Below, piece after piece: positions 1 to 8,978 of a stretch of DNA of 64,000 bases (within the stretch, counting starts at the first letter, position 1; each line of letters opens with the position of its first letter). The notes below the pieces were generated by a model, which was given only the letters and a program-made list of their open reading frames with translations, searched no databases and was not told the DNA's origin. This stretch comes from Paenibacillus tepidiphilus (lineage in GTDB: Bacteria > Bacillota > Bacilli > Paenibacillales > Paenibacillaceae). The position numbers and the translations under genes were made by a program. Location of the stretch: the NCBI RefSeq assembly GCF_008635795.1, contig NZ_VWRQ01000029.1, positions 1 through 64,000 on the forward strand, in the 5' to 3' direction.

Positions 1-584
1 CTTTCTTGGTGGACTTCAACAATCCCGAGAATACCCTACTTTTTTGTTGCCTGACTAGGCCCCAAATCTTGGTACACAACTTATTTTACGCCATCCGTTT
101 GATCGCTATATGCTGATTTTAGTTGCACAAAATACATCTATCCTTCAAAAATGGGTGCATACCTAACAAATAGTTGTACGAAATACATTTATCCTTGTTG
201 AATAGGGGTTGCTTTCCGTTCATCATACCTAAACAGAGCCGGACAGAGCCTGCTGCCAGCGAACTCAACAGCAACTAGCGGTATTCATCTGGAGATCGGG
301 AATGGGCAGCGTACGGAAGTCCATAACTTTAATTCACTTTCCGGCCTTATTCAGGCTAATCTTAAGTTCAACTTATATAATATAGAGCATATGGATAATT
401 TTTTTGCAGCAGCCTCCGTTCCAGAGGCTTCAATTATTAGAAAGGTGTGATGTGATTCAATGCACCGTGAAATTACGTTTATAATTGTGCTGATCTTACG
501 TTGGAGTATTCGGTTATAGGACACGGATCACCTATATTGCTTTTCCCCTTTTCCCTGCATGCCACCTTGATCATTTCCAGGACA
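1..584. other. Intergenic stretch without a recognisable gene
   Basis: No open reading frame with a plausible ribosome binding site or recognisable protein was found here. It contains the two imperfect 25-bp repeats listed separately, and lies beyond the terminator of the GH3 gene. A decayed gene cannot be excluded. Confidence 0.5.
121..196. repeat. Pair of 25-bp direct repeats, 51 bp apart
   Basis: Positions 121-145 and 172-196 match at 22 of 25 bases, sharing the core AAATACATYTATCCTT behind AGTTG. Both are in the same orientation in non-coding DNA. Dispersed intergenic repeats of this style are common in Paenibacillus; the function is unknown. Confidence 0.55.
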
Positions 585-585
585 C

Positions 586-620
586 AAAAAGAGACGAAGC
601 AATCACCCCCGCTTCGTCTC
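586..620 (-). terminator. Rho-independent terminator after the GH3 gene
   Basis: A perfect 10-bp stem (591-600 with 611-620, GAGACGAAGC) and 10-nt loop is followed on the minus strand by a T5 tract (586-590). It lies 12 bp downstream of the GH3 stop codon and would end the PTS-GH3 transcript. Confidence 0.8.
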
Positions 621-631
621 ACAATTATAAT

Positions 632-2624
632 TTAATGATTCCGTGCCTGTCCGACGCGTGAGATCAGTTCGCCGACCAAATCGTCCGGTGACCGCTCAGC
701 CAGCCATTTCTGCCCGAACATCTGGAACACTTTGATGACCGGGAAGTCCTCCCAGAACCCGACGAATTCCTCGTTCAGGTACACCTTGTCCGTCACATGC
801 TCGTTCATTTCATTCAGCGTCTGCTCTAGTACATCCTTCGCCGCAGGATCGCTTATCCATTCGCTCAGCAGGCTGAACTTGTGGAAGGTGATCTCTTCTT
901 TCCCAAAGTCGCAATACAGCCGTTCCGTGATCCGGATATCCCGGGAGGAGCTGCCCAGCGCGATCTGGAAATATCCGCTTTCCGCAACCCAGCGGTTATA
1001 CTTGGTATTGTTCTTTACGGTCGTAATAACGGTACCCTACGAACAGGCCTTCGCGGTAGTACAGCTTGCCGTTCTCTCCCCGAATCCGCATGTGCGACGG
1101 GTTATCCGACAGCTTCACCGGGAAGGTCTCGGACAATTTACCCGACGGGTTCGCCTGTCCGAACAGGACCTCTGCGACCGCTCTGCCCATCCCTTGGCCG
1201 GACAACCAGGAATGAATAACGCCAGGCACATGCTGCACCCATGGACGCATGACCAAGGCCGAGCCGCTGCTGGTCACCACGATGCACTTCGGCTGTACGG
1301 CTGCAACCGCCTGAATCAGCTTCACCTGATGCTCCGGAAGCTCGATGCCCTGCAAATCATGCATCTCCGATTCGGCATATTCCGGCTGGCCGACGAACAG
1401 CACAGCTACATCGGAATTCACAGCCAACGCCACACTCTCCCGGATCAGAGCTTCACTCACGGAGTCATCCTCTGGATAGCCTTCCGCATAGCCCAGGGTA
1501 ACCGAGGCTCCGGCAAGCTCCTGCATTTCATCCCAGGGGATATCGACCCGGGTAGGGGTAACCTTGGCACTGCCTGCCCCCTGAATTCTCGGTTTCTTGG
1601 CAAAACGTCCAATGACAGCAATGGAAGATAGGGCTTCCTGCCGGAGCGGGAGAATCGAGTTCTCGTTCTTCAGCAGCACAATGCTTTCGGCCGCCGCTTG
1701 GCGGGAAAGCGCATGGTAGTCAGGCGCTTCGCCATGGTCCGCAGTTTGGTTACCGGTAACCCGCTCCACCAGCTTCAGGATACGCGCTACGCTCCGGTCC
1801 AGCTGCTCTTCGGCCAAAGTTCCATTCTTGACGGCTTCCATAATCGCCTTGGTGTTGTAATCGGCAGGACCCGGCATTTCCAGATCAAGTCCGGCCTTCA
1901 GCCCGCGTATCCGGTCATTGACGGCCGTCCAGTCCGACAGGACAACCCCCTCATAGCCCCACTCTTCTCTTAAAATATCATTCAGCAAATGCTCGTTCTC
2001 ACTTGCATACGTTCCATTCAGCAGGTTATAGGAGCACATCACTGTCCAAGGGTCGGATTTCTTGATGATGCGTTCAAAGGCGCTCAGGTAAATCTCACGC
2101 AGCGTCCGCTCATCGATTTCCGAGCTGGTCACCATCTTCTCAAACTCCTGGTTGTTGCCAGCAAAGTGTTTGAGGGAAGCGCCCACTCCTTCGCTCTGAA
2201 TACCGTTGATGAAGGCGGCCCCGAGTTCACCGGTCAGGCAAGGGTCTTCGGAATAATATTCGAAGTTTCTTCCCCCCAGCGGCGTTCTCTTCATGTTTAC
2301 ACCCGGCCCCAGCAGCAGCTCCACATCCATGGCCTTCGATTCACGGCCCAGTGCAACGCCAACCTCATGCAGCAGCTCCGTATTCCAGGAGGAGCCAATC
2401 GCAGAGCCTGTCGGGTAACAGGTCGCCGGAACATTCTCCGTCGTAATCCCCATTTCCTCATCGCTGTTGGTCTTACGAATACCGTTGGTTCCGTCATACA
2501 TATGAACGGGCGGGATGTTCAGCCGTTCGATCCCTTTGGTCATCCACATATTTAAACCGGCGCAAATGGCGGCTTTTTCGTGAAGCGTCAATTCCTTCAA
2601 GAGTTCGTTGACCGATTTATTCAT
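632..2624 (-). pseudogene. GH3 beta-glucosidase, disrupted by internal deletion and frameshift
   Basis: Glycoside hydrolase family 3 enzymes release terminal beta-glucose. The first frame (2624 to 996, 542 aa) holds the catalytic TIM barrel with the family's SDW nucleophile (Asp231) and the second alpha/beta domain, reaching the conserved YRYYD at about residue 535, then stops at RKEQYQV. Another frame continues without a stop from about 1017 to 632 and encodes the family's C-terminal end: a WVAESGYFQIALGSSSRDI motif typical of the fibronectin III-like domain, then the helical tail. What lies between these blocks in normal members (the FPFGHGLSYT region and most of the FnIII-like domain, roughly 150 residues) is missing. 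The start overlaps the PTS IIC stop by 4 bp, so the pair was translationally coupled. A truncated active product is possible but doubtful; an assembly error would not explain the missing block. Confidence 0.8.
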
Positions 2625-3874
2625 ACATTTCCACTCTCCAATCCATTGATTTCCTGTTCCTTCTTCAGCTCCTGGGCATCATACAGCTTGAAGAACGGGA
2701 ACCAGACCACGAATACAATCAGCAGGACCACCGCCAGCAGCAGGAGTCCGCCCACTCCGGACATCAGGTAAGTCGACAGCCCGATCGGTGTATACCACAG
2801 CTGGAAGATCTGACTAGGAATCCGTGCGAAGCCCATATCCAGCGCCAAATACACAATAATCGGCGTAATGAGCCCGTTGATCCACATCGGTACCATAAGC
2901 AGCGGGTTGAAGGCAATCGGAGCCCCGTAGACGACAGGCTCGTTAATATTGAAGAGAGACGGGACAATGGTCGCCTTGCCGACAGACTTCAGTTTCTTCG
3001 ATTTGGCCATCAGGAACCAGATGACGAGCGGCAGTGTTGCCCCCATTCCCCCAATGCCCAGCCATCCGGAGAAAAAGGTCTCGAAGGTGTTGATATTGAC
3101 CGGATCGGAGCCGGCCGCGACAAGAGCGGCATTCTCTTCAATGGCGGGTATCCAGATGGCATACCAGATCGGTGTCATGACCCACGGGCTTACGCCGAAG
3201 GAATAGAGCACGACGCCAATGAAGTTGAAGAGTACAAATCCGGTCAGGCTTTGCCCCACAGCATTGATAGGCTCAAATACGTTCACGATCAGCGCGAAGA
3301 TGTCGAAATGCAGCTGGTACACCAGCAGCCAGCCTGTCGTTAAGACCAAGGCGATGGGCACGAGAAAATCGAACCAGTCCATGATGAATTCGGGAAGCGA
3401 GGAGCCTTTTTTAAAGAAGGAAAACTTATTGCATACATTCATGACCACGGCAACGAATACGCCCACCAGGAGCGCCGTAATCATCCCGGAGGGGCCAAAC
3501 CGTTCCAGAATGAACTGAATGGTTCCATCCTCGTTCACAGTCGGGCCAAGCAGCATCACGAAGAGCGAAACCCCCGTCATCCCTGCAAGCAGCTTGATTT
3601 TGTGGCGTTCCTTCTTCTCCATCACCACATAAGGCGTCAGAAAGGCAATGAACAACCCGAGCAAGCCGAAGCTGAACGTCGTGATGGGTGTCAGGTCAGG
3701 CATTCCCGGAATGAAATCCTTCAAAATTGAAATTAACGTAATAATCGAGCCGATAAAAATCATCGGGATCGCAACCATAATGGCTTCTTGAATCGATGCT
3801 ACCCAGATATTCTTCGTAAACGCCTCCAATTTGGGTGCAAACGATTCGGACATCCACTGCATAAAACGCTTCAT
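2621..3874 (-). CDS. celB: PTS system cellobiose/oligo-beta-glucoside transporter subunit IIC
   Basis: This is the membrane channel of a lactose/cellobiose-family phosphotransferase system, importing beta-linked disaccharides while they are phosphorylated by a IIB subunit. The 417-aa length is near the usual 420-450, with about ten hydrophobic segments and the typical N-terminal amphipathic stretch before EAIMVAIPMIFIGSI. The central NINEPVVYGAPIAFNP segment is the conserved substrate-site loop of this family. No IIA or IIB gene lies in the window, so those are encoded elsewhere. It is the first gene of a two-gene operon with the broken GH3 gene. A candidate cre site and promoter lie upstream. 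Start ATG follows AGGGGGAAATAAG. Confidence 0.88.
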   Translation of the reverse strand: MKRFMQWMSESFAPKLEAFTKNIWVASIQEAIMVAIPMIFIGSIITLISILKDFIPGMPDLTPITTFSFGLLGLFIAFLTPYVVMEKKERHKIKLLAGMTGVSLFVMLLGPTVNEDGTIQFILERFGPSGMITALLVGVFVAVVMNVCNKFSFFKKGSSLPEFIMDWFDFLVPIALVLTTGWLLVYQLHFDIFALIVNVFEPINAVGQSLTGFVLFNFIGVVLYSFGVSPWVMTPIWYAIWIPAIEENAALVAAGSDPVNINTFETFFSGWLGIGGMGATLPLVIWFLMAKSKKLKSVGKATIVPSLFNINEPVVYGAPIAFNPLLMVPMWINGLITPIIVYLALDMGFARIPSQIFQLWYTPIGLSTYLMSGVGGLLLLAVVLLIVFVVWFPFFKLYDAQELKKEQEINGLESGNV

Positions 3875-3911
3875 CTTATTTCCCCCTATCTTTCTCTTAG
3901 CTGCTACAAAC

Positions 3912-3941
3912 CTAGTATAAAGTGAAATGATATCGCTTTCT
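3912..3941 (-). promoter_or_regulatory. Candidate cre site (3928-3941) and -10 element for the PTS operon
   Basis: On the minus strand, AGAAAGCGATATCA matches the CcpA cre consensus TGWAANCGNTNWCA at 13 of 14 positions. A TATACT -10-like hexamer lies just downstream (3912-3917), so the cre would overlap the promoter spacer, a position expected for catabolite repression. The -35 is weak. Confidence 0.5.
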
Positions 3942-4026
3942 TGTTGTAACTTGCCGCATATAGGTTCGTTTTTTGTTCACTTCAGGTCCTTAGCATCAGT
4001 TTCTCTTTCATTTCCCGAAATAAACA

Positions 4027-4059
4027 ACAAAAAACATCCCTCCGCTAAGGAAAGGATGC
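4027..4059 (-). terminator. Terminator after the AraC-GH39 gene
   Basis: On the minus strand GCATCCTTTCC and GGAGGGATGT form an imperfect stem around TTAGC, followed by a T6 tract and TTG. It sits 27 bp downstream of the AraC-GH39 stop codon. Confidence 0.65.
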
Positions 4060-4085
4060 TTCAAGAGCCAAAACTTCAGTTCCGG

Positions 4086-6545
4086 TTAATACTGCCGGTC
4101 GAGCGTAAGCAGCAATACGCCGTGTGGAGGCAGCACAATCTCTTTGCGCCAACGCTCCTCCTGCACCAGCTCTGTCCGGATGACCGGGCCGCTTCTGCCG
4201 TTTAAATATGCGATCTCTTCCTCCGTTAAAGCATGGGGCGCCCCCATACGGACCCACTCGTCAAAGACTGATCCGTGCTCCCGGTCCAGCCGGTAAGTAA
4301 CACATTTATATGTACCTGGGAGTGAACCCAGCGCGAGCTCGAAGGCCTTGCTGCCTTTCTCCTCGAACACTTCATAACGCGCAGAATCGGATAATTCCGA
4401 CCAGTCACCACTCGCAAACAGCTGATCCACATGAACATAGTGGTAAAATAGAAACTGCATGCTTCCGTCATGTGTCCGGGTTCCGACATAACCATCCCCC
4501 CGGATCAGCAGCTCATCTCCCAGCTTCTGCATCAGCTCGAACGCATAATAAGCCGGCTTCTTCAGCCCGTCGCGGTTGATCAGGCCGAACCCGCCATAGA
4601 ACGGGGAAGCGGGAACAATGCTTTCTTCAAAGATATCCGTAAAGGACCAGAAGCCCATTGCCTTGGCATCACCGAGCGTATTCATCGTATGGTAGATGAC
4701 GAACGGAGCCATGAACATCGTATCATGAAGCAGATTGCGGTCATACAAGGAGAAGTTCCACTCGGTAATGTGAAGCTCAACCTCTTCGTACAAGGACGCC
4801 TTCATTTTCCGGCGCAGCCGGTCAATGCTCTCCTTATAGAAGGAAGGCGCCATAATCCTGGTCAGGCGATCCTCTTCCGACTTCAGCTTGGGATACTCCG
4901 AATAAATATGGAACGAGAAGAAGTCCAGCGGCACCTCACGCTCCCGGCAATACTCCAGGAAATCCTCAGCCCAGGTATCGTTCCAGAGGGAGCCGTAGCC
5001 CATGGCCGGACCGCCCGTTCTCAGCCCGGGCATCACCGATTTGATGGCGTGAACAGTGGATTCATAGAAGGCGAAATACTCCTCCTTGCTGCCGGCCCAG
5101 CAGACCCCGGCCAGGTCAGGCTCATTCCACACCTCGAAATACCACTGCTTCACTTCCTCCGCCCCGTAACGGTTCAGGCAATGGCGGATGAATTCGCGGA
5201 TCAGCGCTTCCCACTGGGCCGGATTGGCCGGCGGACTGATATTCCCTTTCCACCAGAACAGCGTTTCCCTGGACCGCGCCAGCTGGCTTGGCATGTAGCT
5301 TAGCTCTACAAACGGCCGGACTCCCTGTTCCAGCAGGAAATCATAGAGCTTGTCTACATAGGACCAATTGTAGCTGGGGCTTCCGTCCGCATTCTCGCTG
5401 TACACCATCATCTCGTCATTGAATATGCCGTGAAACCGGATGTAGCGAAACGGAATCCGGGACCTGATGCCGCTCAGCTGCCTCCGCCAATCCTCGCGCA
5501 ATCCTTCGGCCGCCCGGCCGGCGGTCATGGTGATATTCCAGTGCTTCTCGTAGGCAACCGAAGGGTGCTCCCCACTGATCTCGATACTGTGTTGCTCTGC
5601 CGCCAGAGATGCGGACGGCGCAGGCAGCGCCTGGGCTGCATCCGATCCCGCATCCAGATACCGGTACAATGCGCCTATCGCATTCAGCGTATCCACCTCA
5701 TAATAAACGCCGCTGGAGGATTCCTCATACGTCTGGGGCTTGCGGTTCAGGTTCAGCTTCGAGAGCTCCGGCGCAAGTGCAGCCTCCCGGTAGGCGCCGG
5801 GGGTACATCCATACTTCTCCTTGAAGTATTTATTGAACAGCTTGATGTTGGCGAAGCCGCAATCGAGGGCAATCTCCGAAATCGTCTTCTCGCTGGCGGT
5901 CAGCTGCCCCTGGGCCTTTTCCAGACGGATGAGCGTCAGGTACTTCTGGAAGGGGATGCCGATTTTACCAGTAAAGAAGTGGGAGAAGTAATGCATGCTC
6001 AGATGCTCCGAATCCGCGATATCCTGCAGCGTAATCTTCTCATTATAGTGACTGTCGATATAGGCCAGCACCCGGTTCAGCCTTTTATAATCGTACTCCT
6101 TGCCGCTCTCCTCCGTGTCGGGATTCGTTCCGGCGGCGAAATACCGCAGAAGGCATCCGCATAACGCCTGCAAGCGGCCCTGCGTATAATTCCGGTAGCC
6201 CGGCGATTTCTTGTTGAGCTCCCAGACCATTTGCGCCAGATTATGCTTGATGCTGGTGATATGGTCGTCTGCCCCATTCCTGTTCATGGCCGAATTACAG
6301 GAGATAAAGGTATTATTGTTCAGCAGCTCCGGCCCGAACTGCAAGGTCAGCAGCACATTGTCCTGCTGGGTCCGCTCGATTTTATGGACAGACATGCTGT
6401 TAATCACAATTACGTCATCCTCATGGAGCGTATACTGCTGCTGATTCAAATAGATGGTGACGGAGCCATGAAGGACATAGACCAGCTCCACTTCCTTATG
6501 CCAATGGAAATCGACATGCTGTACGCTGTTGACGAAGAGCTTCAT
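4086..6545 (-). CDS. AraC-type regulator fused to a GH39 glycoside hydrolase-like domain
   Basis: The protein (819 aa from the ATG) joins three parts. Residues 1-80 form a cupin sensor with the HWHKEVELVYVLHG motif. Residues 155-255 are a double helix-turn-helix AraC DNA-binding domain (IADSEHLSMHYFSHFF and IALDCGFANIKLFNKYF). From about 330 to the end it is a family 39 beta-xylosidase-like barrel with the acid/base glutamate in WNEPDL (E475) and a candidate nucleophile in ITEWN (E595), both retained. AraC-GH39 fusions are a recognised architecture in Firmicutes, and the hydrolase part may act as sugar sensor, enzyme or both. It lies upstream of and parallel to the PTS-GH3 operon and probably regulates it. 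The start is uncertain: the ATG lacks a good Shine-Dalgarno, while a GGGGGAGAG and an in-frame CTG lie upstream (6579-6581), adding YEFIQHQEDQP, which looks like genuine cupin N terminus. Confidence 0.87.
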   Translation of the reverse strand: MKLFVNSVQHVDFHWHKEVELVYVLHGSVTIYLNQQQYTLHEDDVIVINSMSVHKIERTQQDNVLLTLQFGPELLNNNTFISCNSAMNRNGADDHITSIKHNLAQMVWELNKKSPGYRNYTQGRLQALCGCLLRYFAAGTNPDTEESGKEYDYKRLNRVLAYIDSHYNEKITLQDIADSEHLSMHYFSHFFTGKIGIPFQKYLTLIRLEKAQGQLTASEKTISEIALDCGFANIKLFNKYFKEKYGCTPGAYREAALAPELSKLNLNRKPQTYEESSSGVYYEVDTLNAIGALYRYLDAGSDAAQALPAPSASLAAEQHSIEISGEHPSVAYEKHWNITMTAGRAAEGLREDWRRQLSGIRSRIPFRYIRFHGIFNDEMMVYSENADGSPSYNWSYVDKLYDFLLEQGVRPFVELSYMPSQLARSRETLFWWKGNISPPANPAQWEALIREFIRHCLNRYGAEEVKQWYFEVWNEPDLAGVCWAGSKEEYFAFYESTVHAIKSVMPGLRTGGPAMGYGSLWNDTWAEDFLEYCREREVPLDFFSFHIYSEYPKLKSEEDRLTRIMAPSFYKESIDRLRRKMKASLYEEVELHITEWNFSLYDRNLLHDTMFMAPFVIYHTMNTLGDAKAMGFWSFTDIFEESIVPASPFYGGFGLINRDGLKKPAYYAFELMQKLGDELLIRGDGYVGTRTHDGSMQFLFYHYVHVDQLFASGDWSELSDSARYEVFEEKGSKAFELALGSLPGTYKCVTYRLDREHGSVFDEWVRMGAPHALTEEEIAYLNGRSGPVIRTELVQEERWRKEIVLPPHGVLLLTLDRQY

Positions 6546-6704
6546 CGGCTGATCTTCCTGATGCTGAATAAACTCGTACAGATAACGGATGGTCTCTCCC
6601 CCCTCTTGATGCGTACGAAATCATAGCATTTACAGGGAGACATAAGAATACACCCGCCGGTGCTTATTGTACAATAGCAGGTTGCGGCGGATCGGGTAAC
6701 AACA

Positions 6705-6760
6705 AAACAAGCGATCCATAGAGAATTGAGGTGACCCTCCTTCTCGATGATCGCTTGTTT
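6705..6760 (-). terminator. Long hairpin terminator after hflC
   Basis: AAACAAGCGATC (6705-6716) pairs perfectly with GATCGCTTGTTT (6749-6760), and shorter inverted repeats nest inside (GAGAA/TTCTC and GAGG/CCTC). Minus-strand readthrough ends in TTGTTTTGTTGTT. It lies 40 bp beyond the hflC stop. Confidence 0.65.
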
Positions 6761-6800
6761 GTTGACTTCACAAAGTTACATTATATCGACCCAGCTTGAC

Positions 6801-7667
6801 CTATTGCCCCATTAATATCTTGGCATAAGGCGAATCAATCGGGATCATGATCACCGGCTCATTCTGCAGCGTGGTTACATAACTCTCCAGCGTACGGTAG
6901 AAGCTGTAGAACTGTGGAGACTTGCCATAGGCCTGATTATAGATTCTGGCGGCTTCCCCTTCGCCTTCAGCGATGATTTTCTTGGCGTCGGCTTCGGCCT
7001 GGGCCATCAGCTCCGTGGAGGTACGGTCGGCCTTGGAAGTAATTTTCTTGGATTCCTCATCCCCTTCGGACAGATAACGCGCGGCAATGGATTGGCGGTC
7101 CGAAATCATCCGGTTGTATACACTTTGTTTGTTCTCTTCCGGCAGATCCGTACGCTTGATCCGTACGTCAATCACTTCAATCCCGTAATTATCGCGGGTT
7201 AAGGCGGCTATGACATCCTTGGTGATCTCATCATTAATATTGCCCCGTCCGGTGTCCTCGCTGATAATATTCTCATAATTGACCTCTGACAGCTTGCGGC
7301 GTACCGAGTTATATACCGCTTCATCAATACGCTGAATCCCGCCGCTTACCGATTGTACGGTTCTCAGGAACTGCGAGGCATTGGTAATTCTCCAGACCGT
7401 ATAATTATCAACCACAATCGGCTTCTGGTCCTTGGTCAGAATGCTGGTTGGCGAGCTTTCGTACGTCATCTGATATTTAGGAAGCTCCGTGACATTCTCG
7501 ATAAAAGGAATTTTAAGCTTCAGTCCGGGCTCCTCAACGGTACGCATCGCTTCACCGAAACGGAGGACTACCTTGTATTCCCCCTCCTTCACGATATACA
7601 TGGAGCCGGCAAGCAGGATCACCAGAACTACCGATGAGATCAGGGCAATGATATGGTTTCTTTTCAC
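6801..7667 (-). CDS. hflC: HflC, SPFH-domain membrane protease modulator
   Basis: HflC partners HflK in a large membrane cage that in E. coli surrounds and modulates the FtsH protease. The 288-aa protein has one N-terminal membrane segment (about residues 7-25, IIALISSVVLVILLAGSMYIV), followed by the SPFH/band 7 domain (VKEGEYKVVLRFGEAMRTVEEPGLKLKIPFIE) and the charged coiled helix rich in Ala/Glu (ADAKKIIAEGEGEAARIYNQAY). The GTG start overlaps the hflK stop codon by 4 bp, so the two are translationally coupled, as usual for hflKC. A strong hairpin follows. Length and domain order are normal. Confidence 0.92.
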   Translation of the reverse strand: MKRNHIIALISSVVLVILLAGSMYIVKEGEYKVVLRFGEAMRTVEEPGLKLKIPFIENVTELPKYQMTYESSPTSILTKDQKPIVVDNYTVWRITNASQFLRTVQSVSGGIQRIDEAVYNSVRRKLSEVNYENIISEDTGRGNINDEITKDVIAALTRDNYGIEVIDVRIKRTDLPEENKQSVYNRMISDRQSIAARYLSEGDEESKKITSKADRTSTELMAQAEADAKKIIAEGEGEAARIYNQAYGKSPQFYSFYRTLESYVTTLQNEPVIMIPIDSPYAKILMGQ

Positions 7668-8719
7668 TGGGCGTCTCCTCCTTGCGGTGCGGCCGTAGCT
7701 GGCGGATTCACAGTTGCCGGAGCAGGCGTGCTGGCCGGGGTGCTGCGCATCAGCTCATTCAGCGGCAGATAATTCACAGTATCGCTATTCGAATTGGTAA
7801 TGAAGATTTTGGCGTTAGGCAGAATGGTCTCCAGCGTCTCCAGAATCAACCGGCTTTCGGTTACGCTCTGGTTGTTGGCGTACTCCGCATAAATGGCATT
7901 GAACTGGGCTACGTCGCCCTGCGCGTTCAGGATACGCGACTTTTTCTCCCCTTCGGCGTTCTCAAGCAGCGCCTGCGCTTCACCGCGTGCTTTGGGAATG
8001 ATATCGTTCTCATATTTCTTGGCGTTGTTGATCTTCGTGTTCTTCTCTTCACGGGCATTGGTTACCTCGCGGAAGGCCTCCTCGACCTGGCCGCTCGGCG
8101 GCTCGATATCCTGGAATTTGATATCAATGATCTGGATGCCGGTGTTGTATTTCTTCTGCAGGTCAACCAGCAGCTCGCGGACCTTATCCTGAATCACTGT
8201 CTTTCCGTCGGTAATCGCATAATCCAGCTTCTCGGAGCCAATTACGGCACGAATGGATGAACTGGCCGAGTTCCGCAGGAATTTGTCCGGGTCGTCAATG
8301 TTATACAGATAATCGTGAATATTGCTGATCTTCCACTGGACTACAGCATCGGCAGATACGATATTCTCATCGCCTGTAATCATCATCGCTTCATCTTCAA
8401 CGGCTACAGAGCCTTCAGCCTCCTGCCGGTACCCGATATGTATCCGCTGGGTCAGCTCCGCAGGCACCGTAACTACTTCCTGTATAGGATAAGGCCATTT
8501 GAAATGAAGTCCCGCCGAAGACTCGTTCGTATACTTGCCAAATGTCAGGATCGCCGCACGTTCTTGCTCCTGCACGGTATAAAACGAAGTGGAGCCCAGG
8601 TAAATCAACACTGCGGCAACGGCTACCCCCCATCCAATCTTCTTGTACGTTCCCGGCTTCAGCTCCGGCATTTTGCGTTCCGGCGCCGGATTGCCGCCAT
8701 TCCCATTCATGAAATCCAA
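7664..8719 (-). CDS. hflK: HflK, SPFH-domain membrane protease modulator
   Basis: This is the larger partner of HflC. The 351-aa protein has a membrane segment at about residues 28-48 (IGWGVAVAAVLIYLGSTSFYTV), then a band 7 domain beginning VQEQERAAILTFGKYTNESSAGLHFKWPYPIQ, a long charged helix with the ARGEAQALLENAEGEKKSRI pattern, and a Pro/Thr/Ala-rich C-terminal tail (TPASTPAPATVNPPATAAPQ) typical of HflK. A TTG start is chosen because AAAAAGGAG lies 9 bases upstream; no in-frame ATG is better placed. Promoter is presumably within 8720-8783. Confidence 0.92.
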   Translation of the reverse strand: MDFMNGNGGNPAPERKMPELKPGTYKKIGWGVAVAAVLIYLGSTSFYTVQEQERAAILTFGKYTNESSAGLHFKWPYPIQEVVTVPAELTQRIHIGYRQEAEGSVAVEDEAMMITGDENIVSADAVVQWKISNIHDYLYNIDDPDKFLRNSASSSIRAVIGSEKLDYAITDGKTVIQDKVRELLVDLQKKYNTGIQIIDIKFQDIEPPSGQVEEAFREVTNAREEKNTKINNAKKYENDIIPKARGEAQALLENAEGEKKSRILNAQGDVAQFNAIYAEYANNQSVTESRLILETLETILPNAKIFITNSNSDTVNYLPLNELMRSTPASTPAPATVNPPATAAPQGGDAQ

Positions 8720-8783
8720 GATGCATCGCTCCTTTTTGCGGATGTAAGTCCCTATAAAGCTTCATATACGTAAATAAAACAAA

Positions 8784-8806
8784 AAAGTCGCAACTTTTGC
8801 GACTTT
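8784..8806 (-). terminator. Terminator at the end of the carbamate kinase operon
   Basis: AAAGTCGCAA (8784-8793) pairs perfectly with TTGCGACTTT (8797-8806) around a 3-nt loop, with a T6 run on the minus strand. It would end transcripts of the upstream catabolic operon before hflK. Confidence 0.7.
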
Positions 8807-8865
8807 GTTCAAGCTTGCTGGATTTTGCTGCAGTTCTCTCTCCAAATCTACTGAACGGTCTGCCC

Positions 8866-8911
8866 GACACAGGGCTGCAATCCGCCTGTTCGGCGATTGC
8901 AGCCCTGTGTC
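8866..8911. repeat. Perfect 16-bp inverted repeat between arcC and hflK
   Basis: GACACAGGGCTGCAAT (8866-8881) is the exact reverse complement of 8896-8911, with a 14-nt loop that can itself form CCG/CGG. No T tract follows on either strand, so it is not a classical terminator. It may stabilise the 3' end of the carbamate kinase transcript or be a mobile hairpin remnant. Confidence 0.6.
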
Positions 8912-8978
8912 TTGTACTCCTGAATTGCCATCCGCCGCTTTCGTTATAATGAAGCCTGCCTCCTCTGTACCGGCACCG

